Source: Reyranella soli (GTDB lineage: Bacteria; Pseudomonadota; Alphaproteobacteria; Reyranellales; Reyranellaceae). Taken from it: a DNA stretch of 35,674 nucleotides. A program made the position numbers and the translations under genes. This document shows positions 27,553 to 35,419 of this stretch, piece after piece. The notes under the pieces were generated by a model. It worked only from the letters and a program-made list of their open reading frames with translations. It had not been told where the DNA came from and made no database searches. Every line of letters begins with the position of its first letter. Position 1 is the first letter of the stretch. The stretch covers positions 1-35,674 of the forward strand of contig NZ_BKAJ01000142.1 of NCBI RefSeq assembly GCF_007992495.1, read 5' to 3'.

Positions 27553-28426
27553 TCGAGTGCCCCCCCTTCCCGCCAGCCCCGTTTCCGCCAATCAGGGGCC
27601 GTTGGTAGACGATGGCATCGGGGAAGCGACGCACCTCGAAAAGCGGGGAAATGCGGCTCATGGATTCGGTATGCCCCAGGCATATGAAGCCGCCCGGCGC
27701 GAGGGCCTCGAACAGGTTCTCGGCGGCTACGCGGCGGGAGGCGTCGTCGAAGTAGATCAACACGTTTCGGCAGAAGATGACATCGAATAAGCCATGTTGG
27801 CGGGTTTCCGACGCCTTGGTGATGTTGGCCGAGCTGAACTGGACCGATTGGCGCAATTCGGGAACGACGCGCCAGCGGTCCTTTCCGGCCGGCACGAAGT
27901 ACTTCTCGACGAGCTGGGGCGACAGTCGCATGAGCGCCCGGGCGCCGTACTCGCCTTCGGCCGCGGCCGCAGTGCATTGGGTATCGATGTCGGAGCCGAT
28001 GATCTCGATGTCCTGGACGTCGACCTCGGGCCAATTCTCGAGCAGCCAGATGGCGATCGAGTAGGGTTCCTCGCCGGTGGCGCAGGGCACCGACCATATG
28101 CGCAGCGCCTCGCCGCGCCGCTTGGCGCGCACACGTTCAGCCAGCAGGTCGGACGACAGGCAGCGCAGCTGGTGGTCTTCGCGGTAGAAATAGGTCTCGT
28201 TGACGGTGAAGGCGTTGACGAACTTTTCGACTTCTCCGTCGGCGTCGCTGCGCAGGTAGGCGAAGTAGGTCCGGAAGGGAGCGATCCCGAGTGCATTCAT
28301 GCGATCGGAGATTCGGCGCTGGACATAATAGCGCTTGGCCTCGCCGAACAGCATGCCGGTGCGGCGATAGAGGAACTCGCAGATCGCGCGGAGTTCCTCC
28401 TGCGATACCGGATCGACCTCGTTCAC
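27545..28426 (-). CDS. cheR: Chemoreceptor glutamate methyltransferase CheR
   Basis: CheR uses S-adenosylmethionine to methylate receptor glutamates for adaptation. The 293-residue protein has the N-terminal helical domain (1-75, with YYVQRRISDRMNALG), then the SAM-binding domain. Visible motifs are FTVNETYFYRE, IWSVPCATGEEPYSIAI, IIGSDID and FDVIFCRNVLIYFD. The frame is open far upstream, but that is a shadow of the HEAT-repeat gene. The true start is the GTG at 28426, giving a 4-nt GTGA overlap with that gene's stop. I see no C-terminal receptor-tether domain. It presumably methylates the adjacent soluble receptor. Confidence 0.94.
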   Translation of the reverse strand: MNEVDPVSQEELRAICEFLYRRTGMLFGEAKRYYVQRRISDRMNALGIAPFRTYFAYLRSDADGEVEKFVNAFTVNETYFYREDHQLRCLSSDLLAERVRAKRRGEALRIWSVPCATGEEPYSIAIWLLENWPEVDVQDIEIIGSDIDTQCTAAAAEGEYGARALMRLSPQLVEKYFVPAGKDRWRVVPELRQSVQFSSANITKASETRQHGLFDVIFCRNVLIYFDDASRRVAAENLFEALAPGGFICLGHTESMSRISPLFEVRRFPDAIVYQRPLIGGNGAGGKGGHSNG

Positions 28427-29028
28427 CGCCGGTCGCGCGCCGGCGCAGCGATGCGTTCGGTCGCGACCTTGAGGCTGAAGATCATGAAGGGATCGCCGGC
28501 GAAGCGGGTTCCGCAGCGCACCAGGGAGGGCACGGCTTCCGGCCGGCCGATCTCGGCCAGCACTTCGATCGCTGCCGCACAGACGTTCCTTTCGGTCTCC
28601 CGCTCGAGCAGGTCGCACAGCAGGCGATTGGCCTCTTCGTCGGGCAGCCCGCGCGCGAGCTCGCAGCTCAACAGGCGGACATCGGCATCGCCGTCGGCGA
28701 GCAGGGTCGGCAGATGGGGCCGGCAGGCCTGCGGCATCGCCCGCAGCGCGTCGACGGCGCCGGTGCGCAGGTTGGCGTCGTCTGACCGGAGATAAGGCAC
28801 CACGAGCGCAGCGCTTTCCGGCGTCGCCAGGCGCGCCAGGCCGGTGAAGATCGCCTCGCGCACGCGCGGATCGCTTTCACGCGACAGCGCATCGGCGAGT
28901 AGCGCAAGACCGTCGGGCCTGTCGGCCGCGGCGCGCACGGCCGACCAGCGCTGCTCGCTCGTGCCCTCGCCGAGCGCCAGGGGCGCCGCGGCGGGAGCTT
29001 GGGACGAAGGTTTGCGCACGAGCGGCAT
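28423..29028 (-). CDS. HEAT-repeat protein of the chemosensory operon
   Basis: A 201-residue soluble protein made almost entirely of helical repeats of about 30 residues. Clear units are LADALSRESDPRVREAIFTGLARLATPESA, VVPYLRSDDANLRTGAVDAL, LPTLLADGDADVRLLSCELARGL and LLERETERNVCAAAIEVLAEIG. The spacing and the D-x-x-V/L-R pattern are those of HEAT/PBS-lyase repeats. The first 25 residues are Ala/Pro-rich and probably disordered. The ATG is one base after the cheB stop (TGACATG), and the stop overlaps the cheR start. A protein-protein adaptor role between CheB, CheR and the receptor is inferred from position only. Confidence 0.85.
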   Translation of the reverse strand: MPLVRKPSSQAPAAAPLALGEGTSEQRWSAVRAAADRPDGLALLADALSRESDPRVREAIFTGLARLATPESAALVVPYLRSDDANLRTGAVDALRAMPQACRPHLPTLLADGDADVRLLSCELARGLPDEEANRLLCDLLERETERNVCAAAIEVLAEIGRPEAVPSLVRCGTRFAGDPFMIFSLKVATERIAAPARDRR

Positions 29029-29029
29029 G

Positions 29030-30121
29030 TCACGGCACCAGCTTCGTCAGCCAGCCGGCGATCTCCGGCAGCGGCAACACCCAGTCCGCGCCACCGGCCG
29101 CCACCAGTTCGCCGGGCATGCCCCAGACGACGGCCGTCTCTTCGGCTTCGGCGATGGTGCGGCCGCCCCGGGCGCGCAGCAGGGCCATAGCCTCGGCGCC
29201 GTCCGAGCCCATGCCCGTCATGAGGATGCCGACGATCTGGGCGGGCGACACGTGATCCATGGCAGATCTAACGAGCCTGTCGGTGCTTGGATGCCACGGG
29301 TAATCGGCTTGTGAGCGGACCGGCACAGCGACGAGGCCCGAGGGCCGCCGGTCGATAGCGACGTCGGCATCGCCCTTGCCGATATAAACGCAGCCGGGCT
29401 GGAGCTGCAGCGTCCGCACGACCTCGACGACGTTGAGCGCCGACACGCCATCCAGCCGCCGGGCCAGGGCGCCGGTGAAGGTCGCCGGCATGTGCTGGGC
29501 GACAACGATCGGCCATCGAAAGCCGGCGGGCAGCGCCGTCAGCACCGCCTCCAGCGCCGGCGGTCCGCCCGTCGAGGTGCCGACCACCACCAGCCCTTCG
29601 CCGACGGCGCGCCGCGGCTCCCGGCTGTGTCGACCGGGTGCCCGGCGGCCTTCTTCCATGAGGATCGCCGGCGCGTCGCGGCCGATACGGTGCCGGACAC
29701 GCTCCCTGAGACGGGCGCTCGACCGTATCCGCGCGGTGGACGCAGCGCGCACCTTGGTAATCAGTTCGTCGGTCAGCTCGTCGATGTGCAGCGAGATCGC
29801 GCCTTCGGGCTTGGCCACGAAGTCGATCGCTCCCAGGCGCAAGGCCTGCAGCGTGACCTCGGCGCCTTCGGCGGTCAGCGACGACACCATGACCACCGGG
29901 CAAGGCCGTTCGACCATGATGCGATCGAGGCAGGCCAGGCCGTCCATCTGCGGCATATGGATGTCGAGCGTCACCACATCGGGCTCGAAGGCAGCCAGCA
30001 GCTCGAGCGCTTCCAGCCCGTTGCGCGCGAACTGCACCTCGAAGTCGGCTTCCTTGGAAAAGATGCGGCCCAGCAGCTTGCGCATCAGGGCCGAATCGTC
30101 GACGACTAGGACCTTGGTCAC
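29030..30121 (-). CDS. cheB: Chemotaxis methylesterase CheB
   Basis: CheB removes receptor methyl groups and deamidates receptor glutamines when its receiver is phosphorylated by CheA. The 363-residue protein has a receiver (1-120, phosphoacceptor D53 in VVTLDIHMPQMDG), an Arg-rich linker (about 128-172) and the esterase domain. Its catalytic triad is S183 in GTSTGGP, H210 in AQHMPATFT and D307 in MTGMGSDGAEAM. The start is a GTG that overlaps the stop of the CheW gene by 4 nt (GTGA), which fixes it. All catalytic residues are present, so full adaptation chemistry (with CheR) is expected. Confidence 0.95.
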   Translation of the reverse strand: MTKVLVVDDSALMRKLLGRIFSKEADFEVQFARNGLEALELLAAFEPDVVTLDIHMPQMDGLACLDRIMVERPCPVVMVSSLTAEGAEVTLQALRLGAIDFVAKPEGAISLHIDELTDELITKVRAASTARIRSSARLRERVRHRIGRDAPAILMEEGRRAPGRHSREPRRAVGEGLVVVGTSTGGPPALEAVLTALPAGFRWPIVVAQHMPATFTGALARRLDGVSALNVVEVVRTLQLQPGCVYIGKGDADVAIDRRPSGLVAVPVRSQADYPWHPSTDRLVRSAMDHVSPAQIVGILMTGMGSDGAEAMALLRARGGRTIAEAEETAVVWGMPGELVAAGGADWVLPLPEIAGWLTKLVP

Positions 30122-31617
30122 AAAACGGCACGCTCCGCCTTGGCCCGAAACGTGTCGAGCAGCCCACGCTCGGCGCGCGTCAGCAGCTCGGCGGGATCGA
30201 GCAGCAGGACGAGGCGGCCCGCCTGCTCGAGGTTGACCACGCCATGCACCAGCTTGACGGTCTCGTTGCTGAGGTTGGGCGCCGGTTCGATCTCGTCGGC
30301 CGGGCAGCGCAACACTTCGGATACCGAATCGACGATGAGTCCCGCCTTGTGGCGCTCGGTCCTGACCACGACCAGGCGGCGCGCAGTGCGCTCGTGCAGC
30401 GCCGGCATGTCGAAACGCCGCCGCTGGTCGACGACCGGCAGTACTTCTCCCCGCAGGTTGATGACGCCTTCGAGGAACTTCGGGGTTCTTGGCAGGCGCG
30501 TGATCTGGTCAGGGACGCGAGCGACCTCGTCGACGGCCTCGATCGGTAGGCCGAACTCGTCGTCGCCCAGCCGGAACACCAGGAACTGGCGTTGTTCGCG
30601 CTGGCTGCCGGGCGCTTCCCTGTCGCCCTCGCCGGTCGAGCCGCCGCTTGCCTTCAGCCGCTGCATGACGTCCTCTCGGAACAGTTGGTCCGGCGCCAGA
30701 ACCGACACCAGCCGTCGTCCATTCTCGCCGCGATAGATCGCCGAGATCTTGGCTTCGCCGCCGGCGCGGGCCGACAGCACCGGTGGAATCTTCTCGATCA
30801 GGTCGGTATCGGCCGGAAAGATGCTGCGCATGCGGTCGGCCAGCAAGCCGACCAGCGCGCCGCCGACCCTGGTGACGACGATCTTCTCGCGATCGGTGCG
30901 TTCTACCCGGTTGGTGAAGCCGAGCAGGCCGCGCAGCGACAGCAGGGGCAGCAGGGTGTCGCGAAACGGCGTCACGCCAAGGACCAGCGCCTCGCTGGCC
31001 GGCATTGCCGCCAGCGCTTCGGGCGTATCGACGATCTCCTGAACGACGTCGAGGGCGAGGGCGTATTCCTGGCCGGCCACGTCGAAGCTCACCAGCATTT
31101 GCCGGTCGTCGCCGCCAGCCTTGCCGTCAATCCCGCCTTCCTGCACCGCGACGCGGGCCAAGGCGCGCCGCGGCCGCGCACGCGCCTCCTGTCTGAAGGC
31201 GGCGCCGATCAGCCCTTCGATGTCGAGGATCTTGGCGATGGCGTTCCTGCCATCTGCAGCGAACGCGCCTTTCAGCCGCTCGCCCGGCCGCGTCGCCAGC
31301 TCGGCCTGGCGCGTCTCGATCTGCTCGGTCTCCACGGCGACCAGCGCCTCGACGACGTCGACGGCCAGTGCCACGGGCGCCGCGCCGTCGAGGACGATCG
31401 CCCGCGTCGTGGCCTCGGCCGATTCCTCGATGCCCACCAGGCCGCGCACGCTGGCGACGGGCAGGACGCTGCCCCGCAGGTTGGCCAGTCCGAGCAGTCC
31501 CTTGGGGGCATGCGGCACCCGCGCCATGGCGGGCAGGCGAATGACCTCGGCGACCTGGTTCGCCGGCAGCGCGTAGAGCTCGCCGTCGACGCGAAACGTC
31601 AGGAAGCGCTCAGCCAT
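30118..31617 (-). CDS. Triple-CheW scaffold protein
   Basis: The 499-residue protein is three CheW domains in tandem: about 3-140 (MAERFLTFRVDGELYALPAN), about 171-318 (LVSFDVAGQEYALALDVVQ) and about 345-485 (FLVFRLGDDEFGLPIEAVDE). Each has the NLRG/RG-type core strand (GLANLRGSVLPV, GVTPFRDTLLPL, GVINLRGEVLPVV). The middle copy has lost NLRG and is the most divergent. Linkers are charged. A normal CheW is about 160 residues and couples one CheA to receptors; three domains could bridge several CheA P5 domains or receptors. The ATG lies 8 nt inside the end of the receptor gene. The large third copy looks most canonical. Confidence 0.92.
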   Translation of the reverse strand: MAERFLTFRVDGELYALPANQVAEVIRLPAMARVPHAPKGLLGLANLRGSVLPVASVRGLVGIEESAEATTRAIVLDGAAPVALAVDVVEALVAVETEQIETRQAELATRPGERLKGAFAADGRNAIAKILDIEGLIGAAFRQEARARPRRALARVAVQEGGIDGKAGGDDRQMLVSFDVAGQEYALALDVVQEIVDTPEALAAMPASEALVLGVTPFRDTLLPLLSLRGLLGFTNRVERTDREKIVVTRVGGALVGLLADRMRSIFPADTDLIEKIPPVLSARAGGEAKISAIYRGENGRRLVSVLAPDQLFREDVMQRLKASGGSTGEGDREAPGSQREQRQFLVFRLGDDEFGLPIEAVDEVARVPDQITRLPRTPKFLEGVINLRGEVLPVVDQRRRFDMPALHERTARRLVVVRTERHKAGLIVDSVSEVLRCPADEIEPAPNLSNETVKLVHGVVNLEQAGRLVLLLDPAELLTRAERGLLDTFRAKAERAVL

Positions 31618-33559
31618 TCTGCTGCTTGAGCGTGTCAGCCAGGGAAGCGATCTCTTCTATGGCAGCGGCGAGGTCCTCGGCGCCGCTGGCCTGCTCGGTC
31701 GACGCCGTCGAGGCCTGGCGGGCGGCGTTGCTCGCCTCTTCGGCGGCGGCCGCGATCTGGCGCGCGCCGGTCGCCGTCTCGCCGGCGGCCGACAGGATCT
31801 GCTCGGCACCCCGCAGGATGGCGTCGTTGGCGCCGCGCAGCGCGGCGAACTCGCGCTCCACCTTGTCGAGCGCGCCAATGACCGTCCGGTTGTTTTGGAC
31901 CTCGACCTCGACCGAATCGACGATCTGTTCGAGGTCGCGCCGCAGCGCGGCAATCTGCTCGAGGATGCCACCGACCGTTTCCTTGATCCGGTCGGCGCTG
32001 TCGGAGGCTTCGCGGGCGAGGCCCCGGAGGTCGTTGGACACGACCGCGAAGCCGCGCCCCGCATCGCCGGCGCGGGCGGCTTCGACCGAGCCGCTGACCG
32101 CCAGCATGGTGGTCTGGACCACGATCAGCGAGATGCCCGACACGATCTTCTCGATGTTGCGCCCGACCGATTCCAGGCGCGCGATGGTCTTGAGGCTGAC
32201 GCGCGTGTTGTCGAGGCCGGTCGATACGCCGGCCATCAGCTTGGCCACCGCGCCGCTGCTCTGCTTGAGGTCGTCCGCCATCTTGGCGACCCGCTCGTTC
32301 GCCTGGACGGCGTTCTCCTGCGCCCGCCTGGCGCTCCTCTCGATCTGGCTGAGCGCGGCCGAAGTCTGTTGGGTGGCGGCGGCCTGCTGCTGGGTTCCGC
32401 GGTTAATCTGGCCCAGCGCCGTCATGATCTGTTGCGAGGCGCTCGACAGTTCCTGGATGGTGGCCGACAGCTCCTCGGCGGTGGCGCTGATCTGCTCGGT
32501 GGAAGAGAGGTCCACGCGCCCGGTGCGGGCGGCTTCGGCGATCCGCGCCAGCTCCTGCGCGGCCGTTTGACCCTGCTCGAGCGACTTGGCCTGCTCCTGC
32601 ACTGCCACCTGGGCCTCGCCGGCCGCCGACGATTGTTCTTCCGCTGCGCTCGCGACCAGGGTTGCGCCTTTTTCCGCTTCGGTCGCGGCGCGATCGGCCT
32701 CCAGCGCATCGGTCAAGGTTTGCTGGCTGCCGTCGGCGACCTTCTGCATGTCCGCGCGCAGGCCGTCGAGGACCTCGACGGTGGCGGCGCCGGCCTTCGA
32801 TTCGTTGACCGCGGCATCGGCCGCCTGCTGCAGAGCGGCGGCGACCTCGCGCACGTCGGCCTGGATCGCCGTAGCGAGCTTCTGGACCTCTTGCGAGCTC
32901 TTTTCGGAGGTTTCGGCAAGCGCGCGCACTTCGTCGGCGACGACCGCGAAGCCGCGGCCGTGATCGCCGGCGCGTGCCGCTTCGATCGCGGCGTTCAACG
33001 CCAGGAGATTGGTCTGGTCGGAGATGCGGCTGACCGCCCCGGTGATCTCGCTGATATCCTGAGCACGCCGCTCGAGTTCGCGGATGAGATCGACCGACGC
33101 GCCCTGGCGGAGGCCGTTGCGCTCGATGGCGCGGACGGACGTGCCGATCTGCACCGCGGTTTCGGCGAGCACCACCTCGACCGCCTCGGTGCGGCGGCGT
33201 GAGGCCTCGGCCTGGCTGCGCGCCGAGCCGAGGCTGGCGACGACCTGTTTGATGGCCGCCAGCTGCTCCTGGGAGGCGCCGGCGGCCTCGCTGGCGCCGC
33301 TCGCGATCTGCTCCATGGCGCGGCGCAGTTCTTCCGCCGCGGCGGCGGCCTCGGTGAGGCCGCTGGCCAGCTCCTCGGTGGCGGCGGCGAGGCGTTCGGA
33401 GACCTTGTCCTGCGGGCGGGCGGATACACGACGGGTCGCGCCATTCTGCTGGCCGTTGCGCGCCAGCGGCCGAGCCGAGGGACGGGCCGGTGCACGGATC
33501 GGCGGTTCGCTCGGCGGGGCGGTTCCGCCGGTCAGCTTGGACTTCTTGACGAGGGCCAT
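31610..33559 (-). CDS. Soluble chemoreceptor with two MCP signalling tips
   Basis: A 649-residue coiled-coil protein with no transmembrane segment and no recognisable ligand-binding domain. After a Pro/Ala/Arg-rich N-terminus (1-50) it is helical throughout. The first signalling tip (about 179-215, DQTNLLALNAAIEAARAGDHGRGFAVVADE) is canonical. The second (about 475-515, VQTTMLAVSGSVEAARAGDAGRGFAVVSND) is altered but keeps GRGFAVV, exactly 300 residues later. Glu/Gln pairs suited to methylation occur near AAEEQSS, ATAEELSA and AAAEEASN. No CheR-docking pentapeptide ends the protein. The start MALVKKSK has AGGGA 6-7 nt upstream; a 43-codon upstream extension in the open frame lacks MCP character. 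Confidence 0.9.
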   Translation of the reverse strand: MALVKKSKLTGGTAPPSEPPIRAPARPSARPLARNGQQNGATRRVSARPQDKVSERLAAATEELASGLTEAAAAAEELRRAMEQIASGASEAAGASQEQLAAIKQVVASLGSARSQAEASRRRTEAVEVVLAETAVQIGTSVRAIERNGLRQGASVDLIRELERRAQDISEITGAVSRISDQTNLLALNAAIEAARAGDHGRGFAVVADEVRALAETSEKSSQEVQKLATAIQADVREVAAALQQAADAAVNESKAGAATVEVLDGLRADMQKVADGSQQTLTDALEADRAATEAEKGATLVASAAEEQSSAAGEAQVAVQEQAKSLEQGQTAAQELARIAEAARTGRVDLSSTEQISATAEELSATIQELSSASQQIMTALGQINRGTQQQAAATQQTSAALSQIERSARRAQENAVQANERVAKMADDLKQSSGAVAKLMAGVSTGLDNTRVSLKTIARLESVGRNIEKIVSGISLIVVQTTMLAVSGSVEAARAGDAGRGFAVVSNDLRGLAREASDSADRIKETVGGILEQIAALRRDLEQIVDSVEVEVQNNRTVIGALDKVEREFAALRGANDAILRGAEQILSAAGETATGARQIAAAAEEASNAARQASTASTEQASGAEDLAAAIEEIASLADTLKQQNG

Positions 33560-33577
33560 TGGGTTCCCTGGGACAAT

Positions 33578-33647
33578 GCGAATTGCTCGTGATGAGACGC
33601 AGTCGCACGCATATCGGGCTGGATGGCGTGACCCTAATGCAATTCGC
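33578..33647. promoter_or_regulatory. Spaced inverted repeat upstream of the receptor gene
   Basis: GCGAATTGC (33578-33586) and its perfect inverse GCAATTCGC (33639-33647) flank 52 nt just upstream of the receptor start at 33559. Each half is itself nearly palindromic around AATT. The pair brackets the likely promoter or leader of the che cluster and could be two binding sites for one regulator. I could not assign a convincing -35/-10 pair. Apart from this, the 224-nt gap between the receptor and the monooxygenase shows no gene. Confidence 0.3.
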
Positions 33648-33783
33648 CGGCCTCTCCAAGGTAGGCAGCTCGCCTGACGACGCCGCACCGTTGGCGGATG
33701 CCGATGCCGGCTGAGCCGTTCATCGGGCCCCCACCGCTCCCTCGATTAGGCCATCCGAGCGGCGACGACGGCAACGGATCCCG

Positions 33784-35354
33784 TCAGGTCGAAGGCGTTG
33801 CGTTAGTCCATTCCTGCTCGCTCGTCCTTCGGCCTCTTCGCGCGTCGATGTCGGGAATGAGATAACTCGCGAGATGGGCATCAAGTGCAGCCATCGTCTC
33901 GGAATCGACGGGAGCGGCGCGGAAGCCGATGAAGCCGTCAGGCCGCACGAGGACGGCGCCGCCATCGGGCACGCCGGTCTCGGCGGCATCGAAGCCTGCC
34001 TCTGAAGCATCGACGATGGACACGAGCTTGCCCCAGCGCGCGCGAACTCGGTCGAGATGTCTCGCCGCGCCGAACACGATCAGATGGTGATCGGTGCCGC
34101 GCAGTTGGTTGCAGACCGGAAAGCGTTCGCCGGGCGTGGGCTCTCCGGCGGCGGTGCCGGCTTGGCCGACGAGCGCGCCCCCGCATACGACACGTCGAGC
34201 ATCAACCGTTTGCGCCGTGCCGCCGCGTTCTCGGCCGGATCGCCCGCCGGCACGTCGGGCACTCGGCCGTCGGCGTATGTCGCGACAAGCCCCATCACCG
34301 TCGCATGGACTTCGTCCGACACCTCCAGCACGTGGCGATCGGCGAGCCCGCGCTCGATGGCGTAGCTGTCGAGCAGCGATGGCTTTGCAGCGCCCCGCAT
34401 GACGAGGGAAAGCTTCCAGGCGATGTCGGCAGCATCCATGAGCGCCGCGTTCAACCCTTCGCCGCCGAGCGGGCTGGATAGATGGGCGGCGTCGCCCAAC
34501 AGGAAGCGCCGCCGGTCGCTCAGACGCTCGACCACGCGCTTGTGCATCCTGAAAGGAGAGACCCAACCGAGATCGCTCAACCCGACCTCGACACCGGCCC
34601 GCGCGTCGAGCAACGCGCCCAGTTCGGCGGCCGACGGAAGCTCGGGTCGCGTATCGGTCTCGTCGCGATTGACGAAAATCAGCCGGCGATCGTCCGGCAG
34701 CGGCGCGAGCAGGACGAATCCGGCCGGCCCGACGACAAGCCGGGCACACTCCGATGGACAGAGAAGGCTGACTTTCGCGTCGGCGACCCAGTACCGACCG
34801 TCATAGGTCTCTCCGCCCAGATGCTCCTGCATCGAATGGCGCGTCACGCTGTGACCGCCGCCCGCCCCCAGCACATAGGCCATCGTGACGGTCTCGCTGC
34901 GAGCACCGGCCTCGAGCGTCACGCGCAAGCCGTCCAGACGGTCCTCGATCGATTTCACCTCGGTGCCGAATTCGATCTCGAGGCCGAGCCTCTGCAGGTG
35001 CTCGCGCAGGATCGTCTCGGTGCGCCATTGCGGCAGGCTGCACTGGAACGGGTAGGCGCCGCCGGCCTCGGTGAAATCGTCGCTCAAGATCTCGCGCAGG
35101 CCGGGCCCCAGCAACTGGAGGCGCTTGATGCGCACGCCGCTGCGCAGGAACGGCTCGATCAGGCCGGCTCGCTCGAGATGCTCCAGCACCGCCGGCTGGA
35201 GAACGGTACCGCGCGCTTCCTGATGCGGTGCAGCCCTGCGCTCGACGATGCGCGGCTTGACGCCATGGCGAAGCAGCTCACAAGCCGCGAACAGTCCGGC
35301 CGGTCCGGCACCCACGATCAGGACGGTCGGAGAGTCGAGGTTGGACATGGCCAT
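33784..35354 (-). pseudogene. FAD-dependent aromatic hydroxylase, frame disrupted before its C-terminal domain
   Basis: The first frame encodes a class A flavin monooxygenase: FAD-binding GAGPAG (15-20), the GD motif GDAAHLSSPLGGEGLNAALMDAADIAWKL, and a substrate domain. This frame alone closes at 34080 with 424 residues, ending in non-homologous sequence after about DVSYAGA. The next frame continues with GERFPVCNQLRGTDHHLIVFG and ends near HLASYLIP, the thioredoxin-like C-terminal domain of this family. Adding one G to the five-base run (plus-strand C5, 34178-34182) restores 523 residues, a normal length. The DG motif reads GAGGGHS where GxDGxxS is expected. The ribosome site GAGGGAG supports ATG 35354 (or 35348). 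Substrate unknown. Confidence 0.75.
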
Positions 35355-35368
35355 GTCTCCCTCATGCT

Positions 35369-35405
35369 CTTCCGGACCGCGCGCGAGACGCGCGCGGTCC
35401 GGAAG
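35369..35405. repeat. Perfect 17-bp hairpin between peroxiredoxin and monooxygenase
   Basis: CTTCCGGACCGCGCGCG (35369-35385) and its exact inverse (35389-35405) flank a 3-nt AGA loop. The hairpin lies 14 nt after the peroxiredoxin stop and immediately before the monooxygenase ribosome site. Neither strand has a following T-run, so it is not a standard intrinsic terminator. Bases 35362-35378 recur inverted at 1-17. It could stabilise the 3' end of the peroxiredoxin message or limit read-through; a dispersed repeat family is inferred. Confidence 0.65.
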
Positions 35406-35419
35406 ATTCTGAGCCGAAC

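Noticed and set aside
28427..28618. Upstream extension of CheR
   Set aside because: It only shadows the HEAT-repeat gene; the GTG overlapping that gene's stop fits the family N-terminus.
33784..34749. The long second frame over the monooxygenase as a gene of its own
   Set aside because: Only its last roughly 140 residues have protein character, and these are the C-terminal domain of the upstream flavoprotein; the rest shadows the FAD domain.
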